Source: Tritrichomonas musculus
Lineage: Eukaryota; Parabasalia; Tritrichomonadida; Tritrichomonadidae
Length of the DNA stretch: 64,000 bases
Direction: 5' to 3'
NCBI GenBank assembly: GCA_039105265.1
Contig: JAPFFF010000022.1
Span: forward strand, 62,001 to 126,000
The position numbers and the translations under genes were made by a program. A model generated the notes under the pieces. It searched no databases. It was not told where the DNA came from and saw nothing but the letters and a program-made list of their open reading frames with translations. Below, in pieces: positions 38,220 to 48,996 of this stretch (the first letter of the stretch is position 1; every line of letters begins with the position of its first letter).

Positions 38220-38516
38220 TCACATTTTATTCACATACTGTGTACCATGGACATTTGTAATTTTGTATTTTCCTGTTTGTTCAAGTTTCTCTGTTAGCTG
38301 TGCGAATGTCAACTTTTGTTTAAATTCTTTTGCAAATCTCTGTTGTATATCTTTCAGTAATAATCTTTCTACATTTGGAAAATTGTTTTGCATAAATTTC
38401 TGTATATCATAGTCATTTTCATCAAATTTGCGGTCTATAGTTTCTTGCTCTTCTTGCTCATCTCTCATTCTCTGCACCTCACGCAAAGTATATATATATA
38501 TATATAGACCGCACAC
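38220..38516 (-). CDS. Cassette protein, downstream frame (98 aa)
   Basis: The body from about residue 11 is charged and helical (MRDEQEEQETIDRKFDENDY), then LLKDIQQRFAKEFKQKLTFAQLTEKLEQTG, which has the look of a small winged-helix or primase-type C-terminal domain, but I cannot name it. It lies wholly inside the inverted-repeat cassette and partly overlaps the frame at 38465-39256. Confidence 0.45.
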   Translation of the reverse strand: MCGLYIYIYTLREVQRMRDEQEEQETIDRKFDENDYDIQKFMQNNFPNVERLLLKDIQQRFAKEFKQKLTFAQLTEKLEQTGKYKITNVHGTQYVNKM

Positions 38517-39256
38517 CTGGAGTTAATGTCAGCAATATCCAAGTTTAGTTTACAAATAGTATTATGAATCTTAGTTTTCTCTTTAAAGTTGATAGTAAAG
38601 TCTGATACAACTTTCTGCCTCAAACTTTCATGTTCATACTTATTTTCTAGATCACGCCAGAAATAAATAAAGATCCCGTAAATGATATCCACATACCTTT
38701 CCACAAATTCTTTATATCTTTTGAACTTTTCATCTTTGAGTAAATCTTCTGTGGATTTGTAAACTTTGTCACACTTTTCTTCAAGAGTATTGTGATTGCA
38801 GTAGTATCCTATGAAATCTAAATTCATCTTACGTAGAAAGTCTGTTATCTTCACATTATCTGTCTTCATCACAGGAATCTCAGCAAATATAGGCTCGAAA
38901 GGTTTTGTCTGTGATACTGGCATTAGTTTTGGTAATTTAGAGAACATTGTAAATATATCTTTTACATATTTGTTGTTCTTCTCCAGCTTGAAATCATAAA
39001 ATTCAGAATCATAGTTATCTGTGAGCAAGTCTTGCAAAATTCTTCTTTTTGTGTTCAGCTCTTTCTCACATGAAATGTACACTGTAGATTCCATATAATT
39101 TCCATAAACATCGTAATAACTATCAGGATCTACAACTCCGTTCACATTTTCTATAGAATTAGGAATCTTACTCAAAAGATACTGTCCAAAATTAAAACTC
39201 GAAGTAGAGTTTCCTTCTGTTATTGTTACTTCTTGGGAGTTTGTTTGTGCTAGCAT
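38465..39256 (-). CDS. Cassette protein, upstream frame (263 aa)
   Basis: Has an N-terminal Ser/Thr-rich segment, then helices with CEKELNTKRRILQDLL, YCNHNTLEEKCDKVYKSTED and YVDIIYGIFIYFWRDLENKY. No recognised domain and no homologue in P2. Being confined to the cassette, it may be the cassette's own gene and not a core Polinton gene. Confidence 0.45.
   Translation of the reverse strand: MLAQTNSQEVTITEGNSTSSFNFGQYLLSKIPNSIENVNGVVDPDSYYDVYGNYMESTVYISCEKELNTKRRILQDLLTDNYDSEFYDFKLEKNNKYVKDIFTMFSKLPKLMPVSQTKPFEPIFAEIPVMKTDNVKITDFLRKMNLDFIGYYCNHNTLEEKCDKVYKSTEDLLKDEKFKRYKEFVERYVDIIYGIFIYFWRDLENKYEHESLRQKVVSDFTINFKEKTKIHNTICKLNLDIADINSRCAVYIYIYILCVRCRE
38488..38506. repeat. TA dinucleotide microsatellite
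   Basis: About nine TA units within the overlap of the two cassette frames. Such tracts vary in length by slippage. Confidence 0.7.
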
Positions 39257-39345
39257 AAGATTGTGTATAATACTGTTAAAAAATAAAATTGAAATTCAAA
39301 TTATACTTTTCATATTCTTTCTTACATAAAAGCTTACTAAACTTC

Positions 39346-39387
39346 GAGGTTGAAAAAATAGGGTTAAAATTAACCTCATCACCTTTG
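39346..39387 (-). repeat. 42-bp inverted repeat, right end of cassette
   Basis: Inverted partner of 38168-38209 with a few differences near the inner edge. Together they enclose a 1.2-kb block with two minus-strand reading frames. Confidence 0.75.
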
Positions 39388-39390
39388 AGT

Positions 39391-39418
39391 ATCTGTGAGG
39401 GACAGAGGACAGAGCTGA
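39391..39418 (+). repeat. P3 internal repeat, copy 1
   Basis: ATCTGTGAGGGACAGAGGAC and following bases, a slightly diverged copy of the 35-bp sequence at 43716-43750 and 46101-46135. This copy is just outside the cassette and is non-coding. Confidence 0.7.
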
Positions 39419-39480
39419 CATGATTTTTTGGAAATAATCTTATCTAAAAAACTTCATTTTTATTTTTATTTCAAACAACA

Positions 39481-39780
39481 ATGTCAGAACAAGAAATTTT
39501 AGAATCCTTAGCTGAGATTAAACAACTTTTGAACGAAATCTTGCACAAACAACACAAACCTAAAACAAGAACAGCACCATTCAACAAAAGCAAAAATATG
39601 AATGAAGATCAAAGAAAGCAAGTTATAGAGTATATACAAAATGAGGATAACAAAGCTGAAATAGCAAAGTTACCAAAACACAAACAAATCTCATATGTAA
39701 GACGAGAACTCAAAGAAAAATATAATATAAATTTGTCTATTTACATGACTGACAAACTTATAAATAAGCTTAACTTTTGA
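39481..39780 (+). CDS. Conserved small protein, 99 aa
   Basis: Relative of the P2 116-aa protein: a helical start (SEQEILESLAEIKQLLNEIL), a basic linker, then MNEDQRKQVIEYIQNEDNKA, LPKHKQISYVRREL and LNLSIYMTDKL. Probably helical and possibly DNA-binding; unknown function. A T-rich motif (TTTTTATTTTTATT) lies about 15-30 bp before the ATG. Confidence 0.6.
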   Translation: MSEQEILESLAEIKQLLNEILHKQHKPKTRTAPFNKSKNMNEDQRKQVIEYIQNEDNKAEIAKLPKHKQISYVRRELKEKYNINLSIYMTDKLINKLNF

Positions 39781-39882
39781 ATACTGCAAGTATATTTTCA
39801 CTTATAATACTAGTAATAATTCCCACTGTCATTCTTCTTATTTTTAATTTTTAATATTTTTTTTCAACATCATATATTTAAA

Positions 39883-40479
39883 ATGAGCGAAGAAATTGTA
39901 TGGTTTCCACTATTAGATTTTGAATCCGAATATGAAATAGCAGCAGTATATCCACATTCTATTCGAAAGAAATCTAATAAAAGAATATTAAAAGAATCTT
40001 TTAACGATAAACGTATACAAAATGACTATATTATAGTTTGGTTGAACAAGAAAAAATATTATAAACATGTCCTTATTGGCAGACAATTTATAGAAAATGA
40101 CGACCCTACCAACAAGAATCAAATTGACCATATTAATAGAGATAAAACTGATAATCATATCAGTAATTTAAGGTGGGTATCACAGTCTGAAAATCAACTT
40201 AATTTGAAAACCAAAAAGGGAATCCAATACGAATATGCCGATTCTCTTCCTGATGGTTATATTAAAGTTGATTCCTATATTATGAATAATAAAACATATT
40301 TACTTGAGAATTATTATTATTGTGATGAAACATTTTATCAATTTAACAACATTAAGTATAGAAAATTATACATATATCATAATAAATGGGGTAGTAGAAC
40401 TGTAAGTCTGTTAGATAAGGATCACCATAAAGTAACTATAAGTTATTTATCATTCAAGAAACAGTATAAACTTATTTAA
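39883..40479 (+). CDS. HNH endonuclease 1 of P3, 198 aa
   Basis: Contains the HNH core IDHINRDKTDNHISNLRWVS (about residues 85-104), preceded by the N-terminal module FESEYEIAAVYPHSIRKKSN seen in phage and virus homing HNH proteins, and followed by a conserved tail with GIQYEYADSLPDGYI. It would nick or cut DNA at a specific site and may spread by homing (family knowledge); activity here is unproven. It lies between the 99-aa gene and the convergent fibre locus, whose end it overlaps by a few bases. Confidence 0.75.
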   Translation: MSEEIVWFPLLDFESEYEIAAVYPHSIRKKSNKRILKESFNDKRIQNDYIIVWLNKKKYYKHVLIGRQFIENDDPTNKNQIDHINRDKTDNHISNLRWVSQSENQLNLKTKKGIQYEYADSLPDGYIKVDSYIMNNKTYLLENYYYCDETFYQFNNIKYRKLYIYHNKWGSRTVSLLDKDHHKVTISYLSFKKQYKLI

Positions 40480-43333
40480 AAACTGCTAAAGTATTTTTGT
40501 TTATAATACCAGTAATAATTCCTACAGTCATTCTTCTTATTTTTGCAGTAATAGCAGTAGCTCCTGCGAGAATCTTTAGTTTATTATCTTCGTTATCAAT
40601 GAAAACTTCATCACCAATATCGTAGCAAGAAGAATCATCTACCTTTATAAGATAATCTCCCAAACTTGCAAAAGTTACAGAATTATTTTTGGCATCTATA
40701 CTAGTACATATTCCTACGTACTCTTTCCATGTTCCTTGTGTTTTCACAGAGCAAATACAGTCAGTGGTATCCTCTGTTGTAGAAACTTCCCATTTATCAT
40801 TCTTTCTCTTGTACACATGCCCAGTAAGATACACGGGAGCTCCAACTATGAAATCAGAAATAGAATTTACAGAAGTTTCTATGGGAGTGTAGTGTGTAAT
40901 AGTTGTACTATTTGCTGATGTTACTGTTCCTGTAACATTAAGGTTGCCAAAAATTGTTGTTGGCATAAATAAAATAACTTCAGATTCACTCCACGCTATA
41001 CTTCTTGTATTTCCATACACTCCTAGACAGCCATATCCTTCTGTACTTTCTAAACCTAAATAGATACTTTTATTTTTGGCAAGTTCATTTCCAATGAACA
41101 TTTTACATAATTTATTCGTACTTATTATGTCTAAACTACTTTCCCCTTCAGTAATATTTAATTTTAGAGCTCCATTTATAGTTGAATTACCCACTTTTGC
41201 TACATATTTTTCATCTGCAGCAGTTTCTGTAAGTAGAGGTTCGAAATTAATATTGTGTGGATTTTGAAGATAAGTTTTCTTATCAATTTTATCATATCTC
41301 AAGAAATCTTTATTAGAATCATCAGAAATTGTAAAAGTACTGTGTGTAAGGCCAAAATTAACTTCATTATAAGAAGAACCATAATTCACAATCTTTAAAG
41401 CTGGATCTCCATAATTTGATTCTAAAGACACATGTTTACTATTATCTGTGTTCGCCATCACGATAGAATTCTTTTCTGCATCATACGCAAACAAATTATC
41501 TTTTGTTAGTTCTTCTACTAATTTTACAGTAGGTACAGCAACATTATTTGTGGTAGAACTTTCATCATACTGCTGTGAATTTACTACAGTTGGAATATCT
41601 GTCTTGAGTGCGTATGTAGAAAGATCAGGAATTGCAGGAATATCACTTTTCAGAGCACAATCACTATTTTGCACTTCTTCAAGATGATTTTCTGGAATAT
41701 AACATTCTCTACCTTTATAAGTTGATTTTATTAATTTTGCTTTAATTCTGTATTCAAAAGCATATGAAATAAGATCATACATACTATCATGTATATATAA
41801 TATTTTTAGGTTATGACAATTATAAAACATACTATCACACGACTGTGACATGGCTGTTATGATTAAGTTTGAAATATCTATAACTTCTAAAACTGTACAG
41901 GCCATAAATATACTTCCAATATTTACCACATTCTTCGAATAGAACATAGATAAATCAGCTTCCTTTAGTTTATTACATTCTATAAACATCCAACTGAAAT
42001 TTGTACATAAATTATTACTATATCTCTTATCAAATTTTATAGTCTCTAGATTATTACATTTATTTGCAAAATCTGAACAAATTGTAACATTAGAAATATC
42101 AAAGTTTGTGAAATCAATATGAATTACGGTTTTAGAACAATTTCCGAATGAATATAAAGAAATTATATCTCTACCATTGAAATCAGTAGCAACAGATATA
42201 CTTTAAGGACAATTAGCGTTAAGCTGAATTTTACTAAACTTAACAACATTATCATTGTATACTGTACTTGGAATAAACTTTGTTAACTTCGCTACTGTTT
42301 CTAGAGTAGTGATCTTACCATTACTAACATTATAAGTATAATCACCGTAAGTAAAAACATTTTCAGCGATATTCTTTACAAACAATATTGTAGTTTCACT
42401 GTCGACCTTACATTTTATATACCCAACTTTGTCACTCTCATAAGCAACATAACTTGAAACATACTCAGCTGTATCTTCTATTTTTACATATACTTCTTTG
42501 TCATTTGCACTTATATTATGTGTAATAGTGAATGAGGTAGAAGTTCCATCTTCAAATACAGCTTTTATAGCTAGAGTACACTCTTTTCTATTATATCTTT
42601 CATCTGCAGAAACTTCTGTAAGAAAAGGTTTCTGATCCTCAAGATTACACGGATTTGCTAATAAAGTTTGTTTGTCATCTTTATCATAATGAAGAATAAT
42701 ATTATTATTTATATCACTTATTAAAAAACCACAGGGTGTAGCTCCAAAACTAGCTTCATTATAAGAAGAATCATAATTCACAATCTTTAAAGCTGGATTT
42801 CCATAATGTGATTCTAGAGATACACATTTATTATTATCTGTGTTTGTCATCACAATTTCATTTTTTCCAGTATCATACGTAAATAAATTATGTTTCGTCG
42901 TCAAATCTTCTACTAATTTTACAGTAGGAACAACGTTATCATTTGTAGTAGAACTTTCATCATACTGCTGTGAATTTACTACAGTTGGAATATCATCTTT
43001 TAGTCTATATTTTTCATCTGCAACAGCTGTAGTTAAGAGAGTTGTATCTTCATAAATAAGATCATTTTTCTTGCGATATTCATTTTCAAGTTCCTTATTT
43101 GAAACATAATTCAGGATTTCTTTATTAAATTCTTCGGTCTTAAGAAACTCAAATAAGTCTGTAGAAAGTGCATATGGTTCCAACATTTTTTTGATTTCCT
43201 CAACATTTATATTCGGACTTGAACTAACTCCACCTTGACACGAGTATTTTCTTATATATTCTATGATAAGCTCGTCTATAGTATTTACTTTCTTAATACT
43301 GCCAGCCTGCTCTATTGTGAACATTTTGGACAT
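40472..43333 (-). CDS. P3 fibre-like locus with BspA-type leucine-rich repeats
   Basis: Two neighbouring frames of 376 and 505 aa, with about one break. The N-terminal part is helical, then a module of about 130 residues (IPTVVNSQQYDESSTT through a TETAADEKY-like block) occurs twice, once in each frame. Between the modules lies a leucine-rich stretch with KLKEADLSMF and MFYNCHNLKILYI, the BspA/DUF285 pattern common in trichomonad surface proteins. The C-terminus is beta-rich, fibre-tip-like (GAPVYLTGHVYKRKNDKWEV). A virion attachment fibre is the best guess. Confidence 0.55.
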
Positions 43334-43338
43334 AATAA

Positions 43339-46028
43339 ATGATGTTCGACATAGATGAAGAAATTATCAAGAGCCAAGTAAAAAATAAAGACTATAGAAA
43401 TATGCTAGTGTTTATGTATGTAAACTGGACTAGTGTGACTGACACAAATAAAGAAATTATTCTTCGGAATATCATAGAAGTTGCCAACAATTCTAAAAAT
43501 TATGTAAAAGATGCCCAAGATAAACTACAAGAAATGTTGACTTTTTACAAAACTAGACCTAAAGGGAGTCAACGCCAGAAAGCTGATTTAGCAAAAATAT
43601 TAGAGTCAAAAGCAAAATATTTTCAAGATATATCTTCATATGTGAAACCTACATCATATGTAAAACTTAATATTCCTAACAAAACCAAACAAAAGAAACC
43701 TCCCCTAATATTGTTGATGAGAATCTGCGAGGGACAGAGGACCGAGCTGATGATACTGCTGAACTTAAAATAGAAGAGGAAGAAGAACCCGAATCTGATA
43801 AACATTATTACAGAAACAGATATAATGAAGATTTATCTACGCTTACTAATATAATTGTACTTGAAAAAAATGTTGCAGATTCACTTTTGTTATACTACAG
43901 AATTGCAGATGATCCTGATAAATATCCTTTATTCAACAAAAAGGATACAAAGCAAATTAGGTCTCTTGTAGAAACTTTGACAAAGAATATTGATTCTAAT
44001 AATAGAAACTCTGACAAGATTGCTGGGCTTGTGGAAGATTTGATGAAATTCGAAAATCAAAGAAGACAAACAAATATAGAAACTGTGAGCAAGCTTGCTG
44101 AAATTGACAAACAAAACTTACAAAACATGAGTAATGAAGAAAAAGAAAGGTTAGTAAACTCATATAATAAATCTTCTGCTGTAGATGCTGCACAGCTTCG
44201 TAAATTTGGTTTGTTAAATGAAAATTTCACAGAAGAGAATCTCTATAGTTATTACAATCGTGCTTGCTCTCCAAAAGATGATTCTGATACCAGAGTAAGA
44301 AATCTTGTTTTACAGTTGCATGCTGCTATTCGTGAGACAAACATTTTTGATTCTACTACAGAACCTAAGAATAAAGAGCAACTCCAAAACTTATTAAAGT
44401 ATATTTCCGAGAACGGAGATCGAGAAATCTTTTACAATATGAATAGCGATGACAATGAAAATGAATATTTTTTAGAACCTAAAACCATGTCACGAGAGGA
44501 AGTTATAGTATATAGTGATGATGATGAAATTGATAATGATGATGAACTTAACAATCTAAATTCATCTATAGCAGCCTATAGAAATCCACGTAAAGAAAGA
44601 AAAAAGTTAGAAGACCAAGAAATAAGGTTTGCTGATAGCGCTGCTAAAAGATTTAAACCTTATGGTGAATTTAATCGTGAAAATACTTATATGCCTGACA
44701 AGGATTTTACAGAAGATTTGTTGAAGAAACCTAAAAGAACTGTAGGTCAAAGAAAAAATAGAGATGTAAAAGATATACCAGATAAACTCAAAAGTTCTTT
44801 CAAAATAGCAAAATTATCAGGAGACGGGGATGTTTCCTTTTACAATCAACAATTATTAGATATCATCATCAATGGTAATTTCCGTATAAAGTATATACCG
44901 AATGCAGCTACACGAGATTTAGCACAAGAATATGCTTATAATCACGTAGATGATTCTGGACAACCTCGCTACAGGCTTCTTCCACCAAACACAAAAGATC
45001 CTAACGGAGTTAATATTACAGATTTGAATGGAGATTTAGTTGATGATATTGTACTTGTAGATAAACGTGGAGTACCAAGAATTATTAACGGATATAAGAT
45101 TGTTCGTGCTAGTCCATATAAGAAAGTATGGAAATCACAATTTAGATCACGTGAAGCTAGAAAAGAAACTCCATTTAATGTTTGGCTAGCAGCACAATTT
45201 GAAAAGTCTATCGACAACGTTGATTGGGCCAAAGGTGAATATAAACTTAAAGAAACAGAAGAAATGCAAAAATATACAGATCATTATACGAAATTAGGCT
45301 TAGGAAAACCAAGAATAAGCAAAAGACTGTCTCCTAGCTCATACTGGGCATCTATTTTCTCTCATATCTGGAAGTTCTTTTGGGATGTAGCTTATCCAGA
45401 ATACAAATCTGTAATCAGGCTTCTAAATTATCTAGGTTTATCAAATGCTATGTACATTATTGTTGTTGATCTTGGTGTCAAACGTGAAGTAGAAGCAAAA
45501 GAATTTAACGGTAAAAAATTAACTTACCCTGCTTGGGTAAATTACAAACGAGATCACAAAGCAGCTTATAATGAAAGAGCAGGACCGAAAACCGTAAAAA
45601 TAGGATCAGATTATATAAATCCTATCATAGATATCAAGACAGGAGAAATTCAAGTAGAAAATCTTGAAAAGAGTAATAAAACTCATGCTGCTTTCATTAG
45701 AATTCTAGAAAGATTATTCCTATTGGTTTTTGCAGAAATACTCATGTTAGGTGAGAAACCTGGACGAGAAGCTATACAGGAACTTATACAAGAACAAGTT
45801 TTGTCTGCAGCACCAAAAGAAATTAAAGAAAACAAAGATTTCTATACAAAACGTCTAACAGCTATTGTAGATAAACTTTATGGTAGTGGTAGTGGATACG
45901 CAAATTATAAAGACCAGTACAAGAAACAACAAATAGAACGTAAGAGTGAAGTTCATCACTATGATATCAAAACCAAAGATGCTCTTTCAAGTGACGATAA
46001 TGATAATGATGATGAAGATGAAGCTTAA
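43339..46028 (+). CDS. Large acidic P3 protein, unknown role
   Basis: Starts 5 bp from the divergent fibre locus. The N-terminal third is helical and charged, with an acidic stretch (DDDEIDNDDELNNLNS). The second half has RIKYIPNAATRDLAQEYAYN, a calcium-loop-like TDLNGDLVDDIVLVDKRGVP, then aromatic-rich conserved-looking sequence and an acidic tail (DDNDNDDEDEA). A large virion or terminal-complex protein is possible. About one break. It contains one copy of the P3 internal repeat (43716-43750). Confidence 0.5.
43716..43750 (+). repeat. P3 internal repeat, copy 2
   Basis: The 35 bp beginning GATGAGAATCTGCGAGGGAC are identical, inverted, to 46101-46135. Confidence 0.85.
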
Positions 46029-47482
46029 ATATTTAAAATAGAATCGTCGATTTCAGATGGAGATAGAACTTTTTTATTTTTGGTTTGTCTTCTTTTAGGT
46101 TCAGCTCGGTCCTCTGTCCCTCGCAGATTCTCATCTTTTACAATTCTCATACTTGCAGTATATGTTTTATTTAAATTTGGTGGTGGGAAAATTTGTTTTG
46201 AGCTCGAGCTTTGTGGCTGTTGTTGTTGTTGTTGTTGGGCCTTCGCGTAGGCTCGGCCGGAGCTTGGTTGTTGTTGGGGTTTCGGTGCTGGTGCTGGTTT
46301 ATCATCATCCATAACAAGATAGCCATATTGAATTTCCACAGGCTCACTATCACTATCACTATCACTAGGATAAACTTTCTTTTCTTCATTATGTGCTCTT
46401 CTTATTCTATCTCTAACAAGCTTTGTAGATTTTGGTATAATTTCTTTTTTCTTACCTCCTACCACTGTCTTTTTTGGTACTGGGGGTTTTGGGGGTTTTG
46501 GTACTTGAGTCGAACGTGCGTGATATAGAGGTAATGCTAGCCTCTGTTGATAAGGATGATTGTCAAATATTAAAGATTCATTTGGATCAATATCAAGTTC
46601 TGTTTTTTCTGTTGGAAAGTCATGTAAATTTGTATTTACATTAGCATTCTGTCTCTTATATATTATAGCTTTGTACCTACCCTCACCAACAAGATCATAA
46701 GGTTTGTTGTATATTATTTTTCCAGTTTGAATATCGAGCTTAGGAGCTTCATTGAATTTTCTTATTTCTTCTTGTCTCTTTTTATGATATTCAGCTTCTT
46801 TTTTCTTTTTCTTTTGTTCAGCCTTTTTCATTTGTTTTTCTTGTTCTTCTTTCTCTAATCTTCGTTTTTCTTTAAGTTCTGCTCTCTCTTGTGGAGATAA
46901 ACAAGGAAATGTTGGAGGTTCTTGTGTACGAGCTCTATTATCCTGGTAACAGCAAAAATTATACCAGTGTTTTTGAGAATAATTTTTTGGTAAGATTTCT
47001 GGGTGAATTTGATCAACTTTTTGTGAAAGTTGGCTTACATACTTTTCTTTAATTTCATCATCACAATCAGGATCAAGTTTGAAAGGGTATATGAACTCAC
47101 TTGACTCTGTTAATTTACTTACAACTTTTATTTCTGCAAACTTTGGTTTGAAAGAATCAAGATTAAAAGCATATAATAATCTTGATTTACTATAATCTAT
47201 ATCTCTATCTTTCATTAGAACAACAACCTCCCTTCCACAAATAAAACGTATAACAAGAATTATTGTTGGAAAATAGTCTTCTTCAAGTTTGATATAGTAG
47301 CATGGATATGTGTCTATTACAGCTTGTCCTTTGCTCAAGCACATTTTTGGTAATTCATATTTTATTGGAAAGGCGTATATCACATATCCTTTTGTACTAA
47401 CAGCGAGTGTAGAATAATTTACATCATCACATACTATTTCTTTTCCTGGTCTGACAGACATTTCTAATAAATAAGAAGACAA
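46025..47482 (-). CDS. P3 basic/low-complexity protein, 485 aa
   Basis: The N-terminal 150 residues look folded and beta-rich (VDLMK-like strands, FPTIILVIRFICGREVVVLM). Then comes a highly charged helix of Lys/Glu (about 205-250), a Pro-rich segment (QVPKPPKPPVPKK), a run of Ser/Asp and a Gln-rich stretch near 415-430. Ends overlap slightly with neighbours on both sides (4 bp with the acidic protein, 19 bp with the 109-aa gene), which suggests a compact virus-type gene order. I do not recognise the family. Confidence 0.55.
   Translation of the reverse strand: MSSYLLEMSVRPGKEIVCDDVNYSTLAVSTKGYVIYAFPIKYELPKMCLSKGQAVIDTYPCYYIKLEEDYFPTIILVIRFICGREVVVLMKDRDIDYSKSRLLYAFNLDSFKPKFAEIKVVSKLTESSEFIYPFKLDPDCDDEIKEKYVSQLSQKVDQIHPEILPKNYSQKHWYNFCCYQDNRARTQEPPTFPCLSPQERAELKEKRRLEKEEQEKQMKKAEQKKKKKEAEYHKKRQEEIRKFNEAPKLDIQTGKIIYNKPYDLVGEGRYKAIIYKRQNANVNTNLHDFPTEKTELDIDPNESLIFDNHPYQQRLALPLYHARSTQVPKPPKPPVPKKTVVGGKKKEIIPKSTKLVRDRIRRAHNEEKKVYPSDSDSDSEPVEIQYGYLVMDDDKPAPAPKPQQQPSSGRAYAKAQQQQQQQPQSSSSKQIFPPPNLNKTYTASMRIVKDENLRGTEDRAEPKRRQTKNKKVLSPSEIDDSILNI
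46101..46135 (-). repeat. P3 internal repeat, copy 3
   Basis: Inverted copy of 43716-43750, within the 3-prime part of the basic 485-aa gene, where it encodes DENLRGTEDRA. Confidence 0.85.
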
Positions 47483-47793
47483 CTTAGTATGAATGCAGAA
47501 GGTACAATATCATTTCCGTAAAGATCTGTGAACCAGATTTTGTAATTTCGTTCATGTCCAAGAAACAAATATTTTCTATATTTGGTTTGTCTTCTGTTGG
47601 CCAACATTATAAAATTATCACAGTAACCATATTGCTGAACTATATTACTGTGCACCATCAAATCTCCAACAAGAGTATCTTTCACTATTGCACCTACATA
47701 CTGAACTACGATATACCTTTTGTTTCTGCTGCTTACAAATTCTAGAGGAAGCTGAAAATCTTTATCTTGTGTATGGAAATATTGTTTTGGCAT
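47464..47793 (-). CDS. Small P3 protein, 109 aa, possible minor capsid
   Basis: Beta-rich, ending ERNYKIWFTDLYGNDIVPSA followed by FILSCLLIY. That pattern resembles the last strands of jelly-roll proteins and the C-terminus of the P4 415-aa protein (WIEFYDKNEIKIPLPINDNV). A penton-like role is a guess. It lies directly downstream of the integrase gene, with three bases between. Confidence 0.4.
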   Translation of the reverse strand: MPKQYFHTQDKDFQLPLEFVSSRNKRYIVVQYVGAIVKDTLVGDLMVHSNIVQQYGYCDNFIMLANRRQTKYRKYLFLGHERNYKIWFTDLYGNDIVPSAFILSCLLIY

Positions 47794-47796
47794 TTA

Positions 47797-48954
47797 TTAC
47801 AAACCAAAGTACAATTTATAATCTGTACCAAGTTTATCATAGTTATCAGCAACTTTCTTGGTATATGCAATAGGAACTTGTGCTAGTTTATTATTTTGAA
47901 GTTTACAAATGACATTACCATTAGAGTATGCTAAGAAAGTTGCAATTTCATTAAAGACTCTTCTACGTTTATCAAATTTCTTTTCAGTCTTGCCATAATC
48001 AACATGAACAAGAATTATATTTCCTTTCTTGTATGTTAGTAGACCTTTGTGCTTCTGTTTCTGCTGTATTTCCTGTAATTTACTTCTCATCATTCTTATA
48101 TATCTCCATTCAAGGTCAGTATTATTTTGCATTTGTGCAGGTGTATAGTAAATATATTTTCCTGGTAACTTTACTTCTGTTTCATCTTCGTCAGTATAAT
48201 TGTAGTTTCTTAGTCTTAAGGATCTATGAGGAGTATTATTATAGTAGAGTACCATTTGCTGCATAAAATTGTTGTTTGCTATTTTTGTGTCGTTTGCACC
48301 AAAAGAATTTCGTAAAGTTCGTATTACAGAGTCTACAGTCTTATGGGCGAGAGCAAATGGAGAAGAATTTACTACAAATTTTATTCTGTATACTGACCAA
48401 GATTTAATAGAATTTACATCAAATTCGTCATTGTATGTTGGCAATATTTTCTTTAGTATTCCTGTGTTATGATTGTTAATAATTTCCTCTAGTATTTTAT
48501 CCTTACCTCTCAAGTTACTTTCACGAACAATATTGTGAATTGCAGGAACAAATGAAACAGAATCATCTTCTAACCTAAGAGCAATAATATCATTCTTCAC
48601 AGCAAGCAAACTTTTCTCTCCATCACACTTGATAGTAACAATATTTACATCATATTTCACAATAATATTTACAATTTCCTCTGATAACGTTCCTGCTTTT
48701 CGATTTCCTATTGGCTCTACTATCAAGAATCTTGTATTAACGTTAATCATGACAAGGTAAATAGTGTTCTTCACAAACATTAAATCTACTTCCCAGCAAC
48801 CAGGTTCGTTACTAAAATTAGGTTTCATATACTGGGCACAGGATTTAAGTCTATAATCTTGTACATATGGTTCTTTGGGGATGTTGTGAAATTCAAAATA
48901 CTTGTACTTACTACTAAATGGGTATTTTAACATGAGAGTTTTTAATGAAAACAA
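47797..48954 (-). CDS. P3 retroviral-type integrase, 385 aa
   Basis: Homologous to the P2 integrase: CWEVDLMFVKNTIYLVMINV, TIKCDGEKSLLAVKNDIIAL and KTVDSVIRTLRNSFGANDTK carry the acidic residues of the RNase H-fold core, followed by LHRS/PHRSLRLRN and a basic C-terminal domain (TEKKFDKRRRVFNEIATF) that may be chromodomain-like or SH3-like. It accounts for the 6-bp target duplication. Either of two close ATGs (48954 or seven codons on) could be the start; the second aligns better with P2. Confidence 0.82.
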   Translation of the reverse strand: MFSLKTLMLKYPFSSKYKYFEFHNIPKEPYVQDYRLKSCAQYMKPNFSNEPGCWEVDLMFVKNTIYLVMINVNTRFLIVEPIGNRKAGTLSEEIVNIIVKYDVNIVTIKCDGEKSLLAVKNDIIALRLEDDSVSFVPAIHNIVRESNLRGKDKILEEIINNHNTGILKKILPTYNDEFDVNSIKSWSVYRIKFVVNSSPFALAHKTVDSVIRTLRNSFGANDTKIANNNFMQQMVLYYNNTPHRSLRLRNYNYTDEDETEVKLPGKYIYYTPAQMQNNTDLEWRYIRMMRSKLQEIQQKQKHKGLLTYKKGNIILVHVDYGKTEKKFDKRRRVFNEIATFLAYSNGNVICKLQNNKLAQVPIAYTKKVADNYDKLGTDYKLYFGL

Positions 48955-48996
48955 TATTGTGAGTTAAGGTTGAGGGGGGAAAACAAAAATAATCTA

